A stretch of 64,000 nucleotides of DNA from Chitinophaga filiformis (GCF_021646545.1 NZ_JAKIRP010000001.1:1116001-1180000), one strand, 5' to 3'; positions 7,837 to 16,773 are shown, counted from the stretch's first letter. Numbers and translations are program-made. Notes: generated by a model from the sequence alone, not told the origin.

Positions 7837-8124
7837 TAAAATTCAGGATAAATTGACTTTTTTTATCTTTGGATCACAATTTTTAGTTGCTTAAATGTCA
7901 ATTATTTAGGAGAGCTTACTACTTTTTTATAAAAGAAAAGAAATCAGGAATTGATATTGTTATTATTTTTTTAATATATTTGCAATGTCGTTAAACATCG
8001 AGCCTGCTAAAACGATTTAAAAAAAGTAGTAGGTATTTAACACTAATTTTATACATTTGCTGCAGATGATGTAACACAATGATTTGATTTTTGTTAAAAG
8101 GATGTAAAAAAAATTGTTACAACA

Positions 8125-8156
8125 TTGATAATAACATATTTTCTTTCTATTTTTGT
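8125..8156 (+). promoter_or_regulatory. Putative promoter of an intergenic small RNA
   Basis: TTG at 8125-8127 and TATTTTTG at 8149-8156 are separated by 21 bases, which fits the -33/-7 arrangement of Bacteroidota vegetative promoters. No gene starts downstream before the terminator at 8288. Confidence 0.5.
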
Positions 8157-8162
8157 GATAGA

Positions 8163-8325
8163 AATTTAAAAGTAACCAGAAACACAAACATCTTGAAAGC
8201 TTGCCATCAATCGGATGCAATGTGAATCTGGAAACAAAGACATTCTCGAATTCAACTTTTTTGGGGTTAACAAACAATGGATGAAAGGCCGGCTCTTGAT
8301 TCTTCTCGGGCTGGCTCTTTTTTTG
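8163..8325 (+). ncRNA. Candidate small RNA between an orphan promoter and terminator
   Basis: About 160 bases lie between the promoter at 8125-8156 and the terminator stem GCCGGCTC/GGGCTGGC (8288-8295 with 8308-8315, followed by TCTTTTTTTG). The stretch has no long reading frame, only a 17-codon frame from 8280 that runs through the terminator. The 5' end is inferred from the promoter position. No known RNA family is recognised. Confidence 0.4.
8288..8325 (+). terminator. Rho-independent terminator, candidate small RNA
   Basis: An 8-bp stem including two G-T pairs with a 12-base loop is followed by a run of seven Ts. It lies far from the end of the preceding gene (7836), so it probably ends a separate transcript. 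Confidence 0.75.
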
Positions 8326-8350
8326 TCTGAAAATCAGACACATTCTGTTC

Positions 8351-8431
8351 GCCGGGGTTGCACACCGGGCTACAAACACCACAGCTCCTAGCGGAGCTGA
8401 TTTACGCAGCTTCACCACCCGGTTTTCAACC
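8351..8431. repeat. REP-like palindromic element, copy B
   Basis: GGGGTTGCACACCGGGCTAC and AAACACC are followed by the perfect hairpin CAGCTCC/GGAGCTG (8382-8399), then an inverted copy of the GGTTGAAAACCGGG core at about 8416-8431. Two cores in opposite orientation around a hairpin is the BIME-type layout. Confidence 0.6.
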
Positions 8432-8592
8432 TGACTTTTCAAACATCTTTACTCCTGGTTCATTTTTGCCTTTTTCAGCCCTTTATCCCCTGTATCATAT
8501 CATTGATCTGTCTTAACCACCGCTTACCTTTAATTTCCCTTAAAACTTTGTACTAATGAGGGCAGAGGCTCTGTTTTGTTCAACGCAACAGC

Positions 8593-8600
8593 TATATTTG
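8593..8600 (+). promoter_or_regulatory. -7 promoter element upstream of tatC
   Basis: TATATTTG matches the TAnnTTTG consensus 39 bases ahead of the tatC ATG. A TTG occurs only 14 bases upstream, closer than usual, so the -33 element is uncertain. Confidence 0.4.
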
Positions 8601-8639
8601 TGCTCCTTAGGATAAAACATTCACAGCCCGACTTAAGAT

Positions 8640-9491
8640 ATGTTCAAGAAAATTTTTGCAAATAATGAGGAGAAAGCAGAGATGTCTTTCTTTGACCACC
8701 TGGAAGACCTGCGTTGGCATATAGTGCGTTCGATCATTGCGCTGATAGTAGTGAGCATTTTCGGATTTGTGTATACCAAAGAAATACTGGACGATGTGAT
8801 CTTTGGCCCAACAAACGCTAATTTCCCTTCATATGTGGCTCTATGCAAACTGGGCCACCTGGTTGGATTAGGAGATAAATTATGTATTACGCCTGTGCCC
8901 ATCGTCTTTCAGAACCACGTACTGGTAGGACAGGTGATGTTGCAGTTCAAACTGGCTTTTATATTCGGCCTGGTAGTAGCGTTCCCATATATTTTCTGGG
9001 AGTTCTGGCGCTTTATTAAACCTGCGCTGAAAGAGCGTGAATTAAGGGGAGCAAGAGGAATCATTTTCTGGGTATCCTTCCAGTTCTTCCTGGGGATTGC
9101 CTTCAGCTATTTCCTGATGGCGCCTTTTACCATCAACTTCCTGGCGGGTTATACTGTTACAGATAAAGCAGTCAACCAGTTCTTCATTGACGATTACTTT
9201 GGATTGATGACCCAGATCGTATTAGGGATGGGCGTTTTATTTGAATTGCCGATCCTTGTTTTCTTTCTGACAAAGATCGGTTTCATTACGCCGGATTTCC
9301 TGCGTACTTACAGAAGGCATGCCGTAGTGGTGATACTGGTACTGGCTGCTGTCATCACACCTCCGGATGTAATAGATCAGCTGATCGTATTTACGCCATT
9401 GTATCTTTTATACGAAATAAGTATTTATATTTCGGGTAGAGCATTGAAAGGAATGGAGAAAGAAGAGAACGAAGTAGAAGAATGGTCTTAA
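8640..9491 (+). CDS. tatC: Sec-independent protein translocase TatC
   Basis: TatC is the inner-membrane receptor for twin-arginine signal peptides. The 283-residue protein shows the family's FFDHLEDLRWHIVRS motif (about residues 17-31) and six hydrophobic segments. The conserved WEFWRFIKPALKERE loop is at about 120-134. It is somewhat longer than E. coli TatC (258) because of a periplasmic insertion around residues 55-90. No tatA or tatB is adjacent; rpiB follows after 108 bases. Confidence 0.95.
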   Translation: MFKKIFANNEEKAEMSFFDHLEDLRWHIVRSIIALIVVSIFGFVYTKEILDDVIFGPTNANFPSYVALCKLGHLVGLGDKLCITPVPIVFQNHVLVGQVMLQFKLAFIFGLVVAFPYIFWEFWRFIKPALKERELRGARGIIFWVSFQFFLGIAFSYFLMAPFTINFLAGYTVTDKAVNQFFIDDYFGLMTQIVLGMGVLFELPILVFFLTKIGFITPDFLRTYRRHAVVVILVLAAVITPPDVIDQLIVFTPLYLLYEISIYISGRALKGMEKEENEVEEWS

Positions 9492-9599
9492 TCTGACGCG
9501 TGTTAATTAGGCATAACGCGGAATGTCCCTTGTAAAACTGCATAGGATATTCCGCGTTGCGCTTTCTGACTTTTGCTTCACTTTTTAAATTTTTGTCTT

Positions 9600-10061
9600 A
9601 TGTCATCACAACCATTATTTAATCTTACGTTGCCGGTAGCCGTAGGCTCTGACCATGCGGGATTTGAATATAAAGAAGAGATTATCTCTTACCTGGAAGG
9701 AAAGGGACTAAAAGTAAAAGATGTGGGCGCGCATTCAAGTGATGCTGCAGATTATCCTGACTTCGCGCATCCTGTAGCCACGCTTGTAGAGAGGGAACAG
9801 GCAGCTTTTGGTATCCTGGTATGTGGTAGTGGTAACGGTGTTGCTATCACAGCAAACAAACATCAGGGCATACGGGCCGCTATCTGCTGGGGAGAGGAAT
9901 TGTCGCGCCTGGCGCGTGCTCACAACAATGCCAACGTACTGTGTATCCCTGCACGTTTTGTTGATGACAGTGTTGCAAAACAAATTGTGGATGTATTTAT
10001 TGATACGCAATTTGAAGGCGGCCGTCATGAAAACAGAGTAAGAAAAATTGCCTGCCTGTAA
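9600..10061 (+). CDS. rpiB: Ribose 5-phosphate isomerase B
   Basis: This enzyme interconverts ribose 5-phosphate and ribulose 5-phosphate in the pentose phosphate pathway. The 153-residue protein carries VAVGSDHAGFEYKE near the N-terminus, the VCGSGNGVAITANK segment with the catalytic Cys, and the GIRAAICW strand typical of the RpiB/LacAB fold. The start is the ATG at 9600; an in-frame TTG nine codons upstream is not needed. A terminator follows at 10092. Confidence 0.92.
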   Translation: MSSQPLFNLTLPVAVGSDHAGFEYKEEIISYLEGKGLKVKDVGAHSSDAADYPDFAHPVATLVEREQAAFGILVCGSGNGVAITANKHQGIRAAICWGEELSRLARAHNNANVLCIPARFVDDSVAKQIVDVFIDTQFEGGRHENRVRKIACL

Positions 10062-10091
10062 GCATAACAAGGTCAACCTTACATAAAAACG

Positions 10092-10134
10092 AACGCTGAT
10101 TAACGCTATATAGAAAAAGCGATAATCAGCGTTT
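10092..10134 (+). terminator. Terminator after rpiB
   Basis: AACGCTGATTAACGC (10092-10106) pairs with GCGATAATCAGCGTT (10119-10133), with a 12-base loop, and is followed by a T-rich stretch. Confidence 0.8.
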
Positions 10135-10430
10135 ATTATTTATATATTATCGCCCCTCTCTTTTTTTGGTAAATACAATAGCTTTCGTTAAATTGTGTTA
10201 AGAGTCAGTCAGTTGGATGTTTTTAGTTCGTATTGTATTTAGCATATTCAATGTGTGTGTTTAAGTATTTGATATACCCAATAAAGTAAACTAACAGATC
10301 ATTTTTTGCACCTAAGAAATCAGATACTTGAAAATCGGGAAAAGGAAATCAGTTTTAAAAAATAAGAAAACAATTCAGGAACCGTAAGAGAGAGTCATTC
10401 CCCCAGTACACTAACCAAAAAAATAAATTT

Positions 10431-10541
10431 ATGGAAACACCTCTATTCACCAGGTGGCATAGTCCTGGCTTTCCCGGAAAGTTACAGGTAAGTCATGTTC
10501 GAACGGGATTGCAGTTACAGCCTATTTTCTGTATAACATAA
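10431..10541 (+). CDS. Possible 36-residue ORF of unknown function
   Basis: The frame starts at ATG after an A-rich stretch (AACCAAAAAAATAAATTT), which is how many Bacteroidota genes begin, and reads METPLFTRWHSPGFPGKLQ before ending at TAA. No family is recognised. It may be a leader peptide or chance; the sigma factor gene begins about 230 bases later. Confidence 0.2.
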   Translation: METPLFTRWHSPGFPGKLQVSHVRTGLQLQPIFCIT

Positions 10542-10773
10542 CATGTGGGACAATGTAGCAAAGTGTACTATTAGTTTGAGAAAGCAGCCTTTTTTATTCC
10601 CCCCAAGTATCATTCGAATGTTCATTTCTGCGCACATGAATTGATATAACTGTTTGTACATTTTAAATACCCTTACATATGATATTTGACATTTACAACA
10701 ATAACTGTTTCCCTTAAAGCAAGGTTTATCAGCTGAATCAACAATTATTTCAGATGCTTAAACTATCACCATT

Positions 10774-11274
10774 ATGTCATCCACAGAATTTAATACGTTG
10801 CTGCTGGGAAATGCGGATTTTCTCAGACCGTATGCAGTTACCTTAACAAAAGATTCGGAATCTGCGAAGGACCTCTACCAGGAAACGCTGTTCCGGGCGC
10901 TGGCCAATCGTGATAAATACCTGGCAGGCACCAATATCAGGGCATGGCTGTATACAATCATGCGCAATATCTTCATCAACAACTACCGGCGTGGAAACAG
11001 GCAGTTCCGTTTGCTGGACAATTCCGCCGGAGAATATCTGCTGCATCAGCAACAGCCATGCATCGGTAATTCTGCAGAGACCAATCTGCGCATCAAAGAT
11101 GTACATATGGCGGTGTATAACCTCCCCGTAATATTTAAACAACCTTTCATGCTTTATTTTGAAGGGTATAAGTATTATGAAATAGCTGCTATGTTAAATG
11201 AGCCGCTGGGAACAGTAAAAAGCCGCATTCATTTTGCCCGTAAAATGCTTAAATCCCGTATTGCAAGATATTGA
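10774..11274 (+). CDS. ECF RNA polymerase sigma factor
   Basis: This 166-residue sigma-70 family protein has only regions 2 and 4, the ECF layout. Region 2 (about 10-80) includes DLYQETLFRALANRDKY and TNIRAWLYTIMRNIFINNYR. Region 4 (about 112-162) has the YYEIAAMLNEPLGTVKSRIH helix-turn-helix. No anti-sigma factor or membrane partner is adjacent, so its control is not evident. Stress or envelope regulation by paralogues elsewhere is inference. It is followed by pcrA after 179 bases. Confidence 0.92.
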   Translation: MSSTEFNTLLLGNADFLRPYAVTLTKDSESAKDLYQETLFRALANRDKYLAGTNIRAWLYTIMRNIFINNYRRGNRQFRLLDNSAGEYLLHQQQPCIGNSAETNLRIKDVHMAVYNLPVIFKQPFMLYFEGYKYYEIAAMLNEPLGTVKSRIHFARKMLKSRIARY

Positions 11275-11453
11275 CCCCTTCCGGAAAAGGGGAGAGGATA
11301 ATGCTCGCGGAAACCACGCGTAGCGGCAGGTCTGTGTCCTTTCTCCTTTTTCCTTTTCTCCCTTAATGCTTTCTTTCGTAATTTTATGCCTTCCCTTTTT
11401 AAATATTCAAACATCATTTCCCGGGTGAAAGACAGGGATCTTTAATAAATCGA

Positions 11454-13802
11454 ATGAAGGCAAATTATTTAGATGAATTGAATGAGCGGCAACGCGCAGC
11501 AGTAGAACATATCAATGGACCACTGATGATTGTGGCAGGCGCCGGCTCCGGTAAGACGAAAGTGCTGACCACCCGTATCGCACACCTGTTGCGCAACGGG
11601 GTGGATGCGTTTAATATCCTGTCGCTGACATTTACGAATAAGGCCGCCCGCGAAATGAAAGAGCGTGTGGAAAAGATCCTGGGGGGTACGGAAGCCCGTA
11701 ACCTCTATATCGGTACCTTCCACTCGGTATTTGCCCGCCTGCTCAGAGCGGAAGCACATCGCCTCGGTTATCCGAACGACTTTACGATCTATGACTCCGA
11801 TGATGCCAAAAGCGTGCTTAAAACCATTATAAACGAGCAGAATCTGGACGATAAGCACTATAAGCCCGCTCTCGTATATAACCGCATTTCTGCGGCTAAA
11901 AACAGCCTTATGGGGCCAGAGGAGTATCAGCATGACTACGCCGTTCAGCAGGAAGATATGCGGGCCAACAGACCGCTTACCGGAAAGCTGTACGATATGT
12001 ATGCCAAACGCTGCTTTAAGAACGGCGCCATGGACTTTGATGACCTCCTGTTCAAAATGTACGTGTTGCTGAAAAGCTTCCCGGAAGTACTGCACAAATA
12101 CCAGCACAAGTTCAAATATATCATGATCGATGAGTACCAGGATACCAACCCTGCCCAGTACGAGATCATCAAACTGTTAGGCGCTGCCCACGAAAATATC
12201 TGTGTGGTGGGGGACGATGCCCAGAGTATCTATTCCTTCCGTGGCGCTACCATCCAGAATATCCTCCAGTTCGAAAAGGACTATGAAGATGCAAAGGTGG
12301 TGAAGCTGGAACAGAACTACCGTAGTACCAAATCCATCCTCAATGTAGCTAACGAGGTGATCGCTAATAATAAAGGCCAGATCGAAAAGAACCTGTGGAC
12401 AGATAATGCCGACGGGGAAAAGATCAAGCTGGTGCGCACCATGACCGACAATGAGGAGGGTAAGTTCGTAGCCGATACCATCGCCGAACAAAAGCTGCGC
12501 TATCATTACGCCAACCGCGACTTTGCCATTCTGTACCGTACGAATGCCCAGAGCCGTGCCTTTGAGGAAAACCTGCGCCGCAAAGCGATCCCTTACCGCA
12601 TCTTCGGAGGCTTGTCCTTCTATCAGCGTAAGGAGATCAAAGACTTCATTGCTTACCTGCGTATCGTTACCAATCCACAGGAAGAGGAGAGCCTCAAACG
12701 TATCATCAACTATCCGGTGCGTGGCATCGGTAAGACCACGATAGACAAAGTATCTGTCCTGGCTAATGATCATAATATCACTTTCTGGAACGTACTGGAA
12801 AGGGCACAGGAGTTCGGATTTAAATCCGGTACGCTGGAAGCCATCGAGAATTTCGTGATGATGATACGCAGCTTCCAGGCGATGCTGGGTAAACATAATG
12901 CCTATGACATCGCTTTACAGGTCGGAAAATCCACCAACATTGTAAAGGAACTGTTCAACGATAAAACAACAGAAGGCCTGGCCCGTTACGAGAACATCCA
13001 GGAATTGCTGAACTCTATCAAGGAATTCACCGAAACACCTACGGAAGATGGTGAACTGGTGGAATCAGAAAAATCCCTGGGTACCTACCTGCAGCAGATC
13101 ACCCTGCTGACAGATGCAGATAAAGGGAATGATGAGGATAGCGATGTTGTGAAACTCATGACCATCCACGCAGCAAAAGGGTTGGAATTCCCTGTGGTAT
13201 TCTCTGTAGGATTGGAAGAAAACCTCTTTCCAAGCGGCCTGTCCATCAACTCCAGGGAAGAACTGGAGGAAGAGCGCCGTCTGTTCTATGTGGTGATCAC
13301 CCGTGCAAAATCTCGTCTGTTCCTGACTTATGCGAATAGCAGGTATCGCTTTGGACAGCTGGTGAACAATGAGTCCAGCCGTTTCCTGGAAGAGATGCCT
13401 GAAAAATACATCGACCGCAGTTATGCCGGCGGCGGTAATGTGAACCGCAGCCCTATTAATAGCGGCAACGGTTTATGGGGCGGCGGTGGCGGCAACATGT
13501 TTGACCGCATGCAGAAGAAATCGCCCCAGGCAGCACCGCAGTCCTCAGGTCCGCGTCCTGCGCCAAGACCTGTTCCTAACGCGGCACCCGGCAACCATGT
13601 GCCTTCTCCGAATTTTACCCCGGATGATCCGGCTATCATGGAGCCAGGCATGGAAGTGGAACACCAGAAGTTCGGTTTTGGCACCATCCTGAACCTGGAA
13701 GGGCCAATGAACAACCGTATTGCGACCGTGAACTTCCCTAAGGGCGGTGGCGAAAAGAAGATCATGCTGAACTACGCCCGCCTGATGATCGTTAAAAAAT
13801 AA
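11454..13802 (+). CDS. pcrA: ATP-dependent DNA helicase, UvrD/PcrA type
   Basis: This superfamily 1A 3'-to-5' DNA helicase acts in repair and replication-fork maintenance. The 782-residue protein has the Q motif (LNERQRAAV), Walker A AGAGSGKT (28-35), motif II MIDEYQDT (224-231), QNYRST, and motif V VKLMTIHAAKGLEFPVVF. After residue about 660 comes a flexible Gly- and Pro-rich linker. A C-terminal Tudor-like domain (GMEVEHQKFGFGTILNLEG), known in PcrA to contact RNA polymerase, ends the protein. A terminator follows directly. Confidence 0.95.
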   Translation: MKANYLDELNERQRAAVEHINGPLMIVAGAGSGKTKVLTTRIAHLLRNGVDAFNILSLTFTNKAAREMKERVEKILGGTEARNLYIGTFHSVFARLLRAEAHRLGYPNDFTIYDSDDAKSVLKTIINEQNLDDKHYKPALVYNRISAAKNSLMGPEEYQHDYAVQQEDMRANRPLTGKLYDMYAKRCFKNGAMDFDDLLFKMYVLLKSFPEVLHKYQHKFKYIMIDEYQDTNPAQYEIIKLLGAAHENICVVGDDAQSIYSFRGATIQNILQFEKDYEDAKVVKLEQNYRSTKSILNVANEVIANNKGQIEKNLWTDNADGEKIKLVRTMTDNEEGKFVADTIAEQKLRYHYANRDFAILYRTNAQSRAFEENLRRKAIPYRIFGGLSFYQRKEIKDFIAYLRIVTNPQEEESLKRIINYPVRGIGKTTIDKVSVLANDHNITFWNVLERAQEFGFKSGTLEAIENFVMMIRSFQAMLGKHNAYDIALQVGKSTNIVKELFNDKTTEGLARYENIQELLNSIKEFTETPTEDGELVESEKSLGTYLQQITLLTDADKGNDEDSDVVKLMTIHAAKGLEFPVVFSVGLEENLFPSGLSINSREELEEERRLFYVVITRAKSRLFLTYANSRYRFGQLVNNESSRFLEEMPEKYIDRSYAGGGNVNRSPINSGNGLWGGGGGNMFDRMQKKSPQAAPQSSGPRPAPRPVPNAAPGNHVPSPNFTPDDPAIMEPGMEVEHQKFGFGTILNLEGPMNNRIATVNFPKGGGEKKIMLNYARLMIVKK

Positions 13803-13816
13803 CCGTACTATAACTG

Positions 13817-13855
13817 GCTGCAAGAGAAGGGATCCCCGTCTCTTGCAGCTTTTAT
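13817..13855 (+). terminator. Terminator after the helicase gene
   Basis: GCTGCAAGAGA (13817-13827) pairs with TCTCTTGCAGC (13839-13849) and is followed by TTTTATTTAT. The recX ATG is only 16 bases after the stem, so this hairpin also sits in the recX 5' region. Confidence 0.85.
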
Positions 13856-13865
13856 TTATACCGAT

Positions 13866-14324
13866 ATGTCTTCCGCCATACTGAAACTGCGCCATTATTG
13901 TGCATACCAGGAGCGCTGCCACAGCGAGGTGAAATACAAATGTATTGAGCTGGGACTGCGTGGTGAGGAGATAGATGCAGCTATTGCCGACCTGATATCG
14001 GAGAATTTCCTGAACGAAGAACGCTTTGCCCGCGCCTTTGCGGGGGGAAAGTTTCGTACAAAACAGTGGGGCCGTAAGAAGATCGTGCAGGAGCTGAAGC
14101 AGCGGCAGGTGTCTGAGTATTGTATCCGAATGGGTATGGAAGAGATCGATGGCGACGACTATGACAAGACTTTAAATACCCTGGCAGCTAAGAAGTATGC
14201 TTCCCTGAAGGGGGAACAGTACCTTAAAAGGAAGTATAAAACCATGCAATACCTGTTGCAAAAGGGGTATGAACCCGAGCTGATACAGGACATAGTTGAA
14301 CAAATCGCAAAAGAACCCGGATAG
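13866..14324 (+). CDS. recX: RecX family regulator of RecA
   Basis: RecX binds RecA filaments and limits recombination activity. The 152-residue protein has the three-helix RecX repeats: YCAYQERCHSEVKYKCIELG (about 12-31), the NEERFARAFAGGKFRTKQWG signature (about 55-74), and a C-terminal LLQKGYEPELIQDIV segment. It sits next to a repair helicase rather than recA, and the helicase terminator lies just ahead of its start. The length is slightly short but complete. Confidence 0.88.
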   Translation: MSSAILKLRHYCAYQERCHSEVKYKCIELGLRGEEIDAAIADLISENFLNEERFARAFAGGKFRTKQWGRKKIVQELKQRQVSEYCIRMGMEEIDGDDYDKTLNTLAAKKYASLKGEQYLKRKYKTMQYLLQKGYEPELIQDIVEQIAKEPG

Positions 14325-14395
14325 ATAGCGGATAATTTTCATAGTTTTTAAACGAAGTCATCGTAATTTGCAAGAAGGAATTTAATTGAAAATTT

Positions 14396-15190
14396 ATGTC
14401 AGATCTGAAGGTAACGCTTATACAGACCAACCTGCACTGGGAGAATATAGAGGAAAATCTTCGCATGTTCGATGAAAAGATCAACGCTATTCAGGAACGT
14501 ACAGAGATAGTGATATTGCCGGAAATGTTCAGCACAGGCTTTAGTATGGCCCCTGAAAGACTGGCACAGACCATGGACGGTAGTGCCGTACAGTGGATGA
14601 AGAAGAAAGCTGCCGAGAAGAACATCATTCTCACCGGGAGCCTGATCATCGAAGAGAATGGCCAATATTACAACCGTCTGCTATGGATGCAGCCTAACGG
14701 AGTATACGGCATCTACAATAAACGTCACCTGTTCGGTTATGCCGGCGAGCATGAACATTACCAGCCGGGCGACAAGCGCCTGATTGCCCAGGTGAAAGGA
14801 TGGAAGATCTGCCTGAATGTTTGTTATGACCTGCGCTTCCCGGTATGGTCCAGGAACGCGATCGTTCCGGAAACCGGTGCGCCGGCTTACGACGTCCTGA
14901 TCAATGTGGCCAACTGGCCCGAGCGCAGAAGTACCCCATGGAAAACACTGATCCATGCCCGCGCCATTGAGAACCAGTGTTATGCCATCGGTGTGAACAG
15001 GGTCGGTAACGACGGCAACAATATTTACCACAGCGGCGATTCCAGCCTGATCGATCCCCTGGGAGAGATCCTTTACAGGAAATCGCACGATGAGGATATT
15101 TTTACTACTACACTAGAACGCTCCCGCCTGGACGAGGCAAGGAAGAACTTTCCTTTCCTGAAGGATGCAGATAAATTCCAGGTATTTTAA
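14396..15190 (+). CDS. Carbon-nitrogen hydrolase, omega-amidase-like (nitrilase family)
   Basis: This 264-residue cytoplasmic amidohydrolase belongs to the nitrilase superfamily. The catalytic triad is visible: Glu43 in LPEMFSTGF, Lys109 in YNKRHLF, and Cys143 in NVCYDLRFPVW. These local sequences match the YafV/Nit2 omega-amidase group, which removes waste alpha-ketoglutaramate or alpha-ketosuccinamate formed by glutamine transaminases. The substrate is inferred from the family. The next gene starts four bases after the stop, so they are probably co-transcribed. Confidence 0.88.
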   Translation: MSDLKVTLIQTNLHWENIEENLRMFDEKINAIQERTEIVILPEMFSTGFSMAPERLAQTMDGSAVQWMKKKAAEKNIILTGSLIIEENGQYYNRLLWMQPNGVYGIYNKRHLFGYAGEHEHYQPGDKRLIAQVKGWKICLNVCYDLRFPVWSRNAIVPETGAPAYDVLINVANWPERRSTPWKTLIHARAIENQCYAIGVNRVGNDGNNIYHSGDSSLIDPLGEILYRKSHDEDIFTTTLERSRLDEARKNFPFLKDADKFQVF

Positions 15191-15193
15191 TTA

Positions 15194-15577
15194 ATGTTGA
15201 AGGGTATACATCATATTGCTATCATTTGCGCTGACTATGAGCGAAGTAAGCGTTTTTATACAGAAGTGCTCGGACTGAAGATCATTCGTGAAGTATACCG
15301 GCTGGAACGCCGGTCATACAAGCTGGACCTGTCCCTGAACGGGCATTACGTGATAGAATTGTTTTCCTTTCCTGACCCGCCGCCAAGAGTGAGCGGGCCG
15401 GAAGCCGTTGGATTGAGGCACCTGGCCTTTTCAGTGAATAATATTGAACAGGTGGTAGCCCATCTTAAAACCCATAATGTAACTCCCGAGCCTATACGCA
15501 CAGATCCTTACACCGGCAGGCGGTTCACCTTTTTTACAGACCCTGACGGCCTGCCACTGGAATTATACGAAGTGTAA
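15194..15577 (+). CDS. Glyoxalase-like VOC protein, SMU1112c/YaeR type
   Basis: This 127-residue metalloprotein has two beta-alpha-beta-beta-beta modules of the vicinal oxygen chelate fold. Candidate metal ligands are His6 or His7 in KGIHHIAII, the His in GLRHLAFSV, and a C-terminal Glu in LPLELYEV. This pattern fits the YaeR subgroup, whose reaction is not established; it is not a proven glyoxalase I. It follows the omega-amidase by four bases. Confidence 0.85.
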   Translation: MLKGIHHIAIICADYERSKRFYTEVLGLKIIREVYRLERRSYKLDLSLNGHYVIELFSFPDPPPRVSGPEAVGLRHLAFSVNNIEQVVAHLKTHNVTPEPIRTDPYTGRRFTFFTDPDGLPLELYEV

Positions 15578-15645
15578 CGCAGTTCATAGGACTTGCCGGC
15601 TGGTATTGACTATGACTGTTATCATAGATACTTAAAACATTGTCA

Positions 15646-16752
15646 ATGCTTAGGGCTTACATTAACACGCGGATTTTCACAGGAGATTTATGGCTGGATG
15701 GCTATGCCGTGGTTACGGACGAGGGGCGTATACAACAGGTATTGCCGCAGGCACAGATACCAGCAGAGGCTGAACTGACCGATCTGAAAGGAGCTATACT
15801 GGCGCCGGCTTTCATTGATCTGCAGATCTATGGCGGCAATGGCAGGTTGTTTCCTTTTACGCCGGATAGCGCTACCTTAAAGGCGACTTACGAATATTGC
15901 AGCGCCGGCGGCGCCGCTTTTTTTCTGCCTACCATTCCTACACATTCTTCCGGGGTGATAAGAAAGTCAATCGAAGCCGTACGGCAATACTGGGAGGAAG
16001 GAGGAAAAGGTGTACTGGGCCTCCACCTGGAAGGACCGTTCATTAACCCCGAGAAAAAAGGAGCACACCTTCCCCAATATATCAAACAACCTACTGCGGC
16101 TGATATCAAAGAATTACTGGCAATCGGGAAAGGCATCATTAAAATGATGACGCTCGCGCCGGAATGCTGTGATCCGGCGCTGGTAAAACAATTACAGGAC
16201 GCCGGCGTGATAGTGTCCGCCGGGCATAGCAATGCCGATTATGCCACTGCCTATCAGTCATTTGAAGATGGCATCACTACCGCCACTCACCTCTTCAACG
16301 CCATGTCTCCCCTGCAGAGCCGTGCACCAGGTCTGGTGGGTGCTATTTATGATCATCCTTCCGTACATGCCAGCATCGTAGCCGATGGGATACACGTAGA
16401 TTTCAACGCCGTACGTATCAGCAAAAAGGTGATGGGCAACCGCTTGTTCCTGATTACAGACGCCGTAGTAGCCTGCGCTGAAGGAGACTACGTATATGTG
16501 GAACAGGAAGACCGTTATGTGAATGCCCAGGGAGTACTGTCAGGCTCCAGGCTTACCATGCACCAGGCGGTAAAGAACTGCATCACCAAAGTGCGCATCC
16601 TGCCGGAAGAAGCGCTGCGCATGGCTTCTACCTACCCGGCAATTGTTGCCGGCGTATCACATGAACTGGGCAAAATAGCACCCGGGTATCTGGACGCCAT
16701 GGTAGTTTTGGATACTGACTGGGAGTTGAAACATTTAATTGGGTTATCTTAG
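15646..16752 (+). CDS. nagA: N-acetylglucosamine-6-phosphate deacetylase
   Basis: NagA deacetylates GlcNAc-6-phosphate in amino-sugar and cell-wall recycling. The 368-residue amidohydrolase shows the metal-site Glu129 in LHLEGPFINP, His194 in SAGHSNADY, His215 in ATHLFNAMSP, and the catalytic Asp272 in ITDAVVAC. The N-terminal IDLQIYGGNG replaces the HxH motif of other amidohydrolases, as in E. coli NagA (QLNG). The ATG at 15646 is preferred over a TTG two codons upstream. No nagB or transporter lies beside it. Confidence 0.92.
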   Translation: MLRAYINTRIFTGDLWLDGYAVVTDEGRIQQVLPQAQIPAEAELTDLKGAILAPAFIDLQIYGGNGRLFPFTPDSATLKATYEYCSAGGAAFFLPTIPTHSSGVIRKSIEAVRQYWEEGGKGVLGLHLEGPFINPEKKGAHLPQYIKQPTAADIKELLAIGKGIIKMMTLAPECCDPALVKQLQDAGVIVSAGHSNADYATAYQSFEDGITTATHLFNAMSPLQSRAPGLVGAIYDHPSVHASIVADGIHVDFNAVRISKKVMGNRLFLITDAVVACAEGDYVYVEQEDRYVNAQGVLSGSRLTMHQAVKNCITKVRILPEEALRMASTYPAIVAGVSHELGKIAPGYLDAMVVLDTDWELKHLIGLS

Positions 16753-16773
16753 CGGTTTCAACCTGTAATTTTC

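Larger units (their letters stand above)
7837..8639. other. 0.8 kb AT-rich intergenic region with promoter-like sites, a terminator and a REP-like copy
   Basis: No protein gene is supported. Several TAnnTTTG elements occur between 7850 and 8156. A strong rightward terminator is at 8288-8325, a REP-like element at 8351-8431, and a -7 element for tatC at 8593-8600. The spacing suggests at least one small untranslated transcript. Confidence 0.6.
10062..10773. other. 0.7 kb intergenic region, mostly without recognised content
   Basis: After the rpiB terminator (10092-10134) there are about 640 AT-rich bases before the ECF sigma gene. The only frame with some appeal is the 36-codon one at 10431-10541. 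Several TTG and TAnnTTTG-like words are present, but no single promoter stands out. Confidence 0.5.

Noticed and set aside
8017..8442. 141-codon frame on the minus strand in the intergenic region before tatC
   Set aside because: It runs through the candidate RNA terminator and the REP-like element, has a run of Lys/Asn/Tyr/Phe from AT-rich DNA and matches no family.
11469..12107. 212-codon minus-strand frame inside the helicase gene
   Set aside because: It is fully antisense to a conserved helicase and has no recognisable motif.
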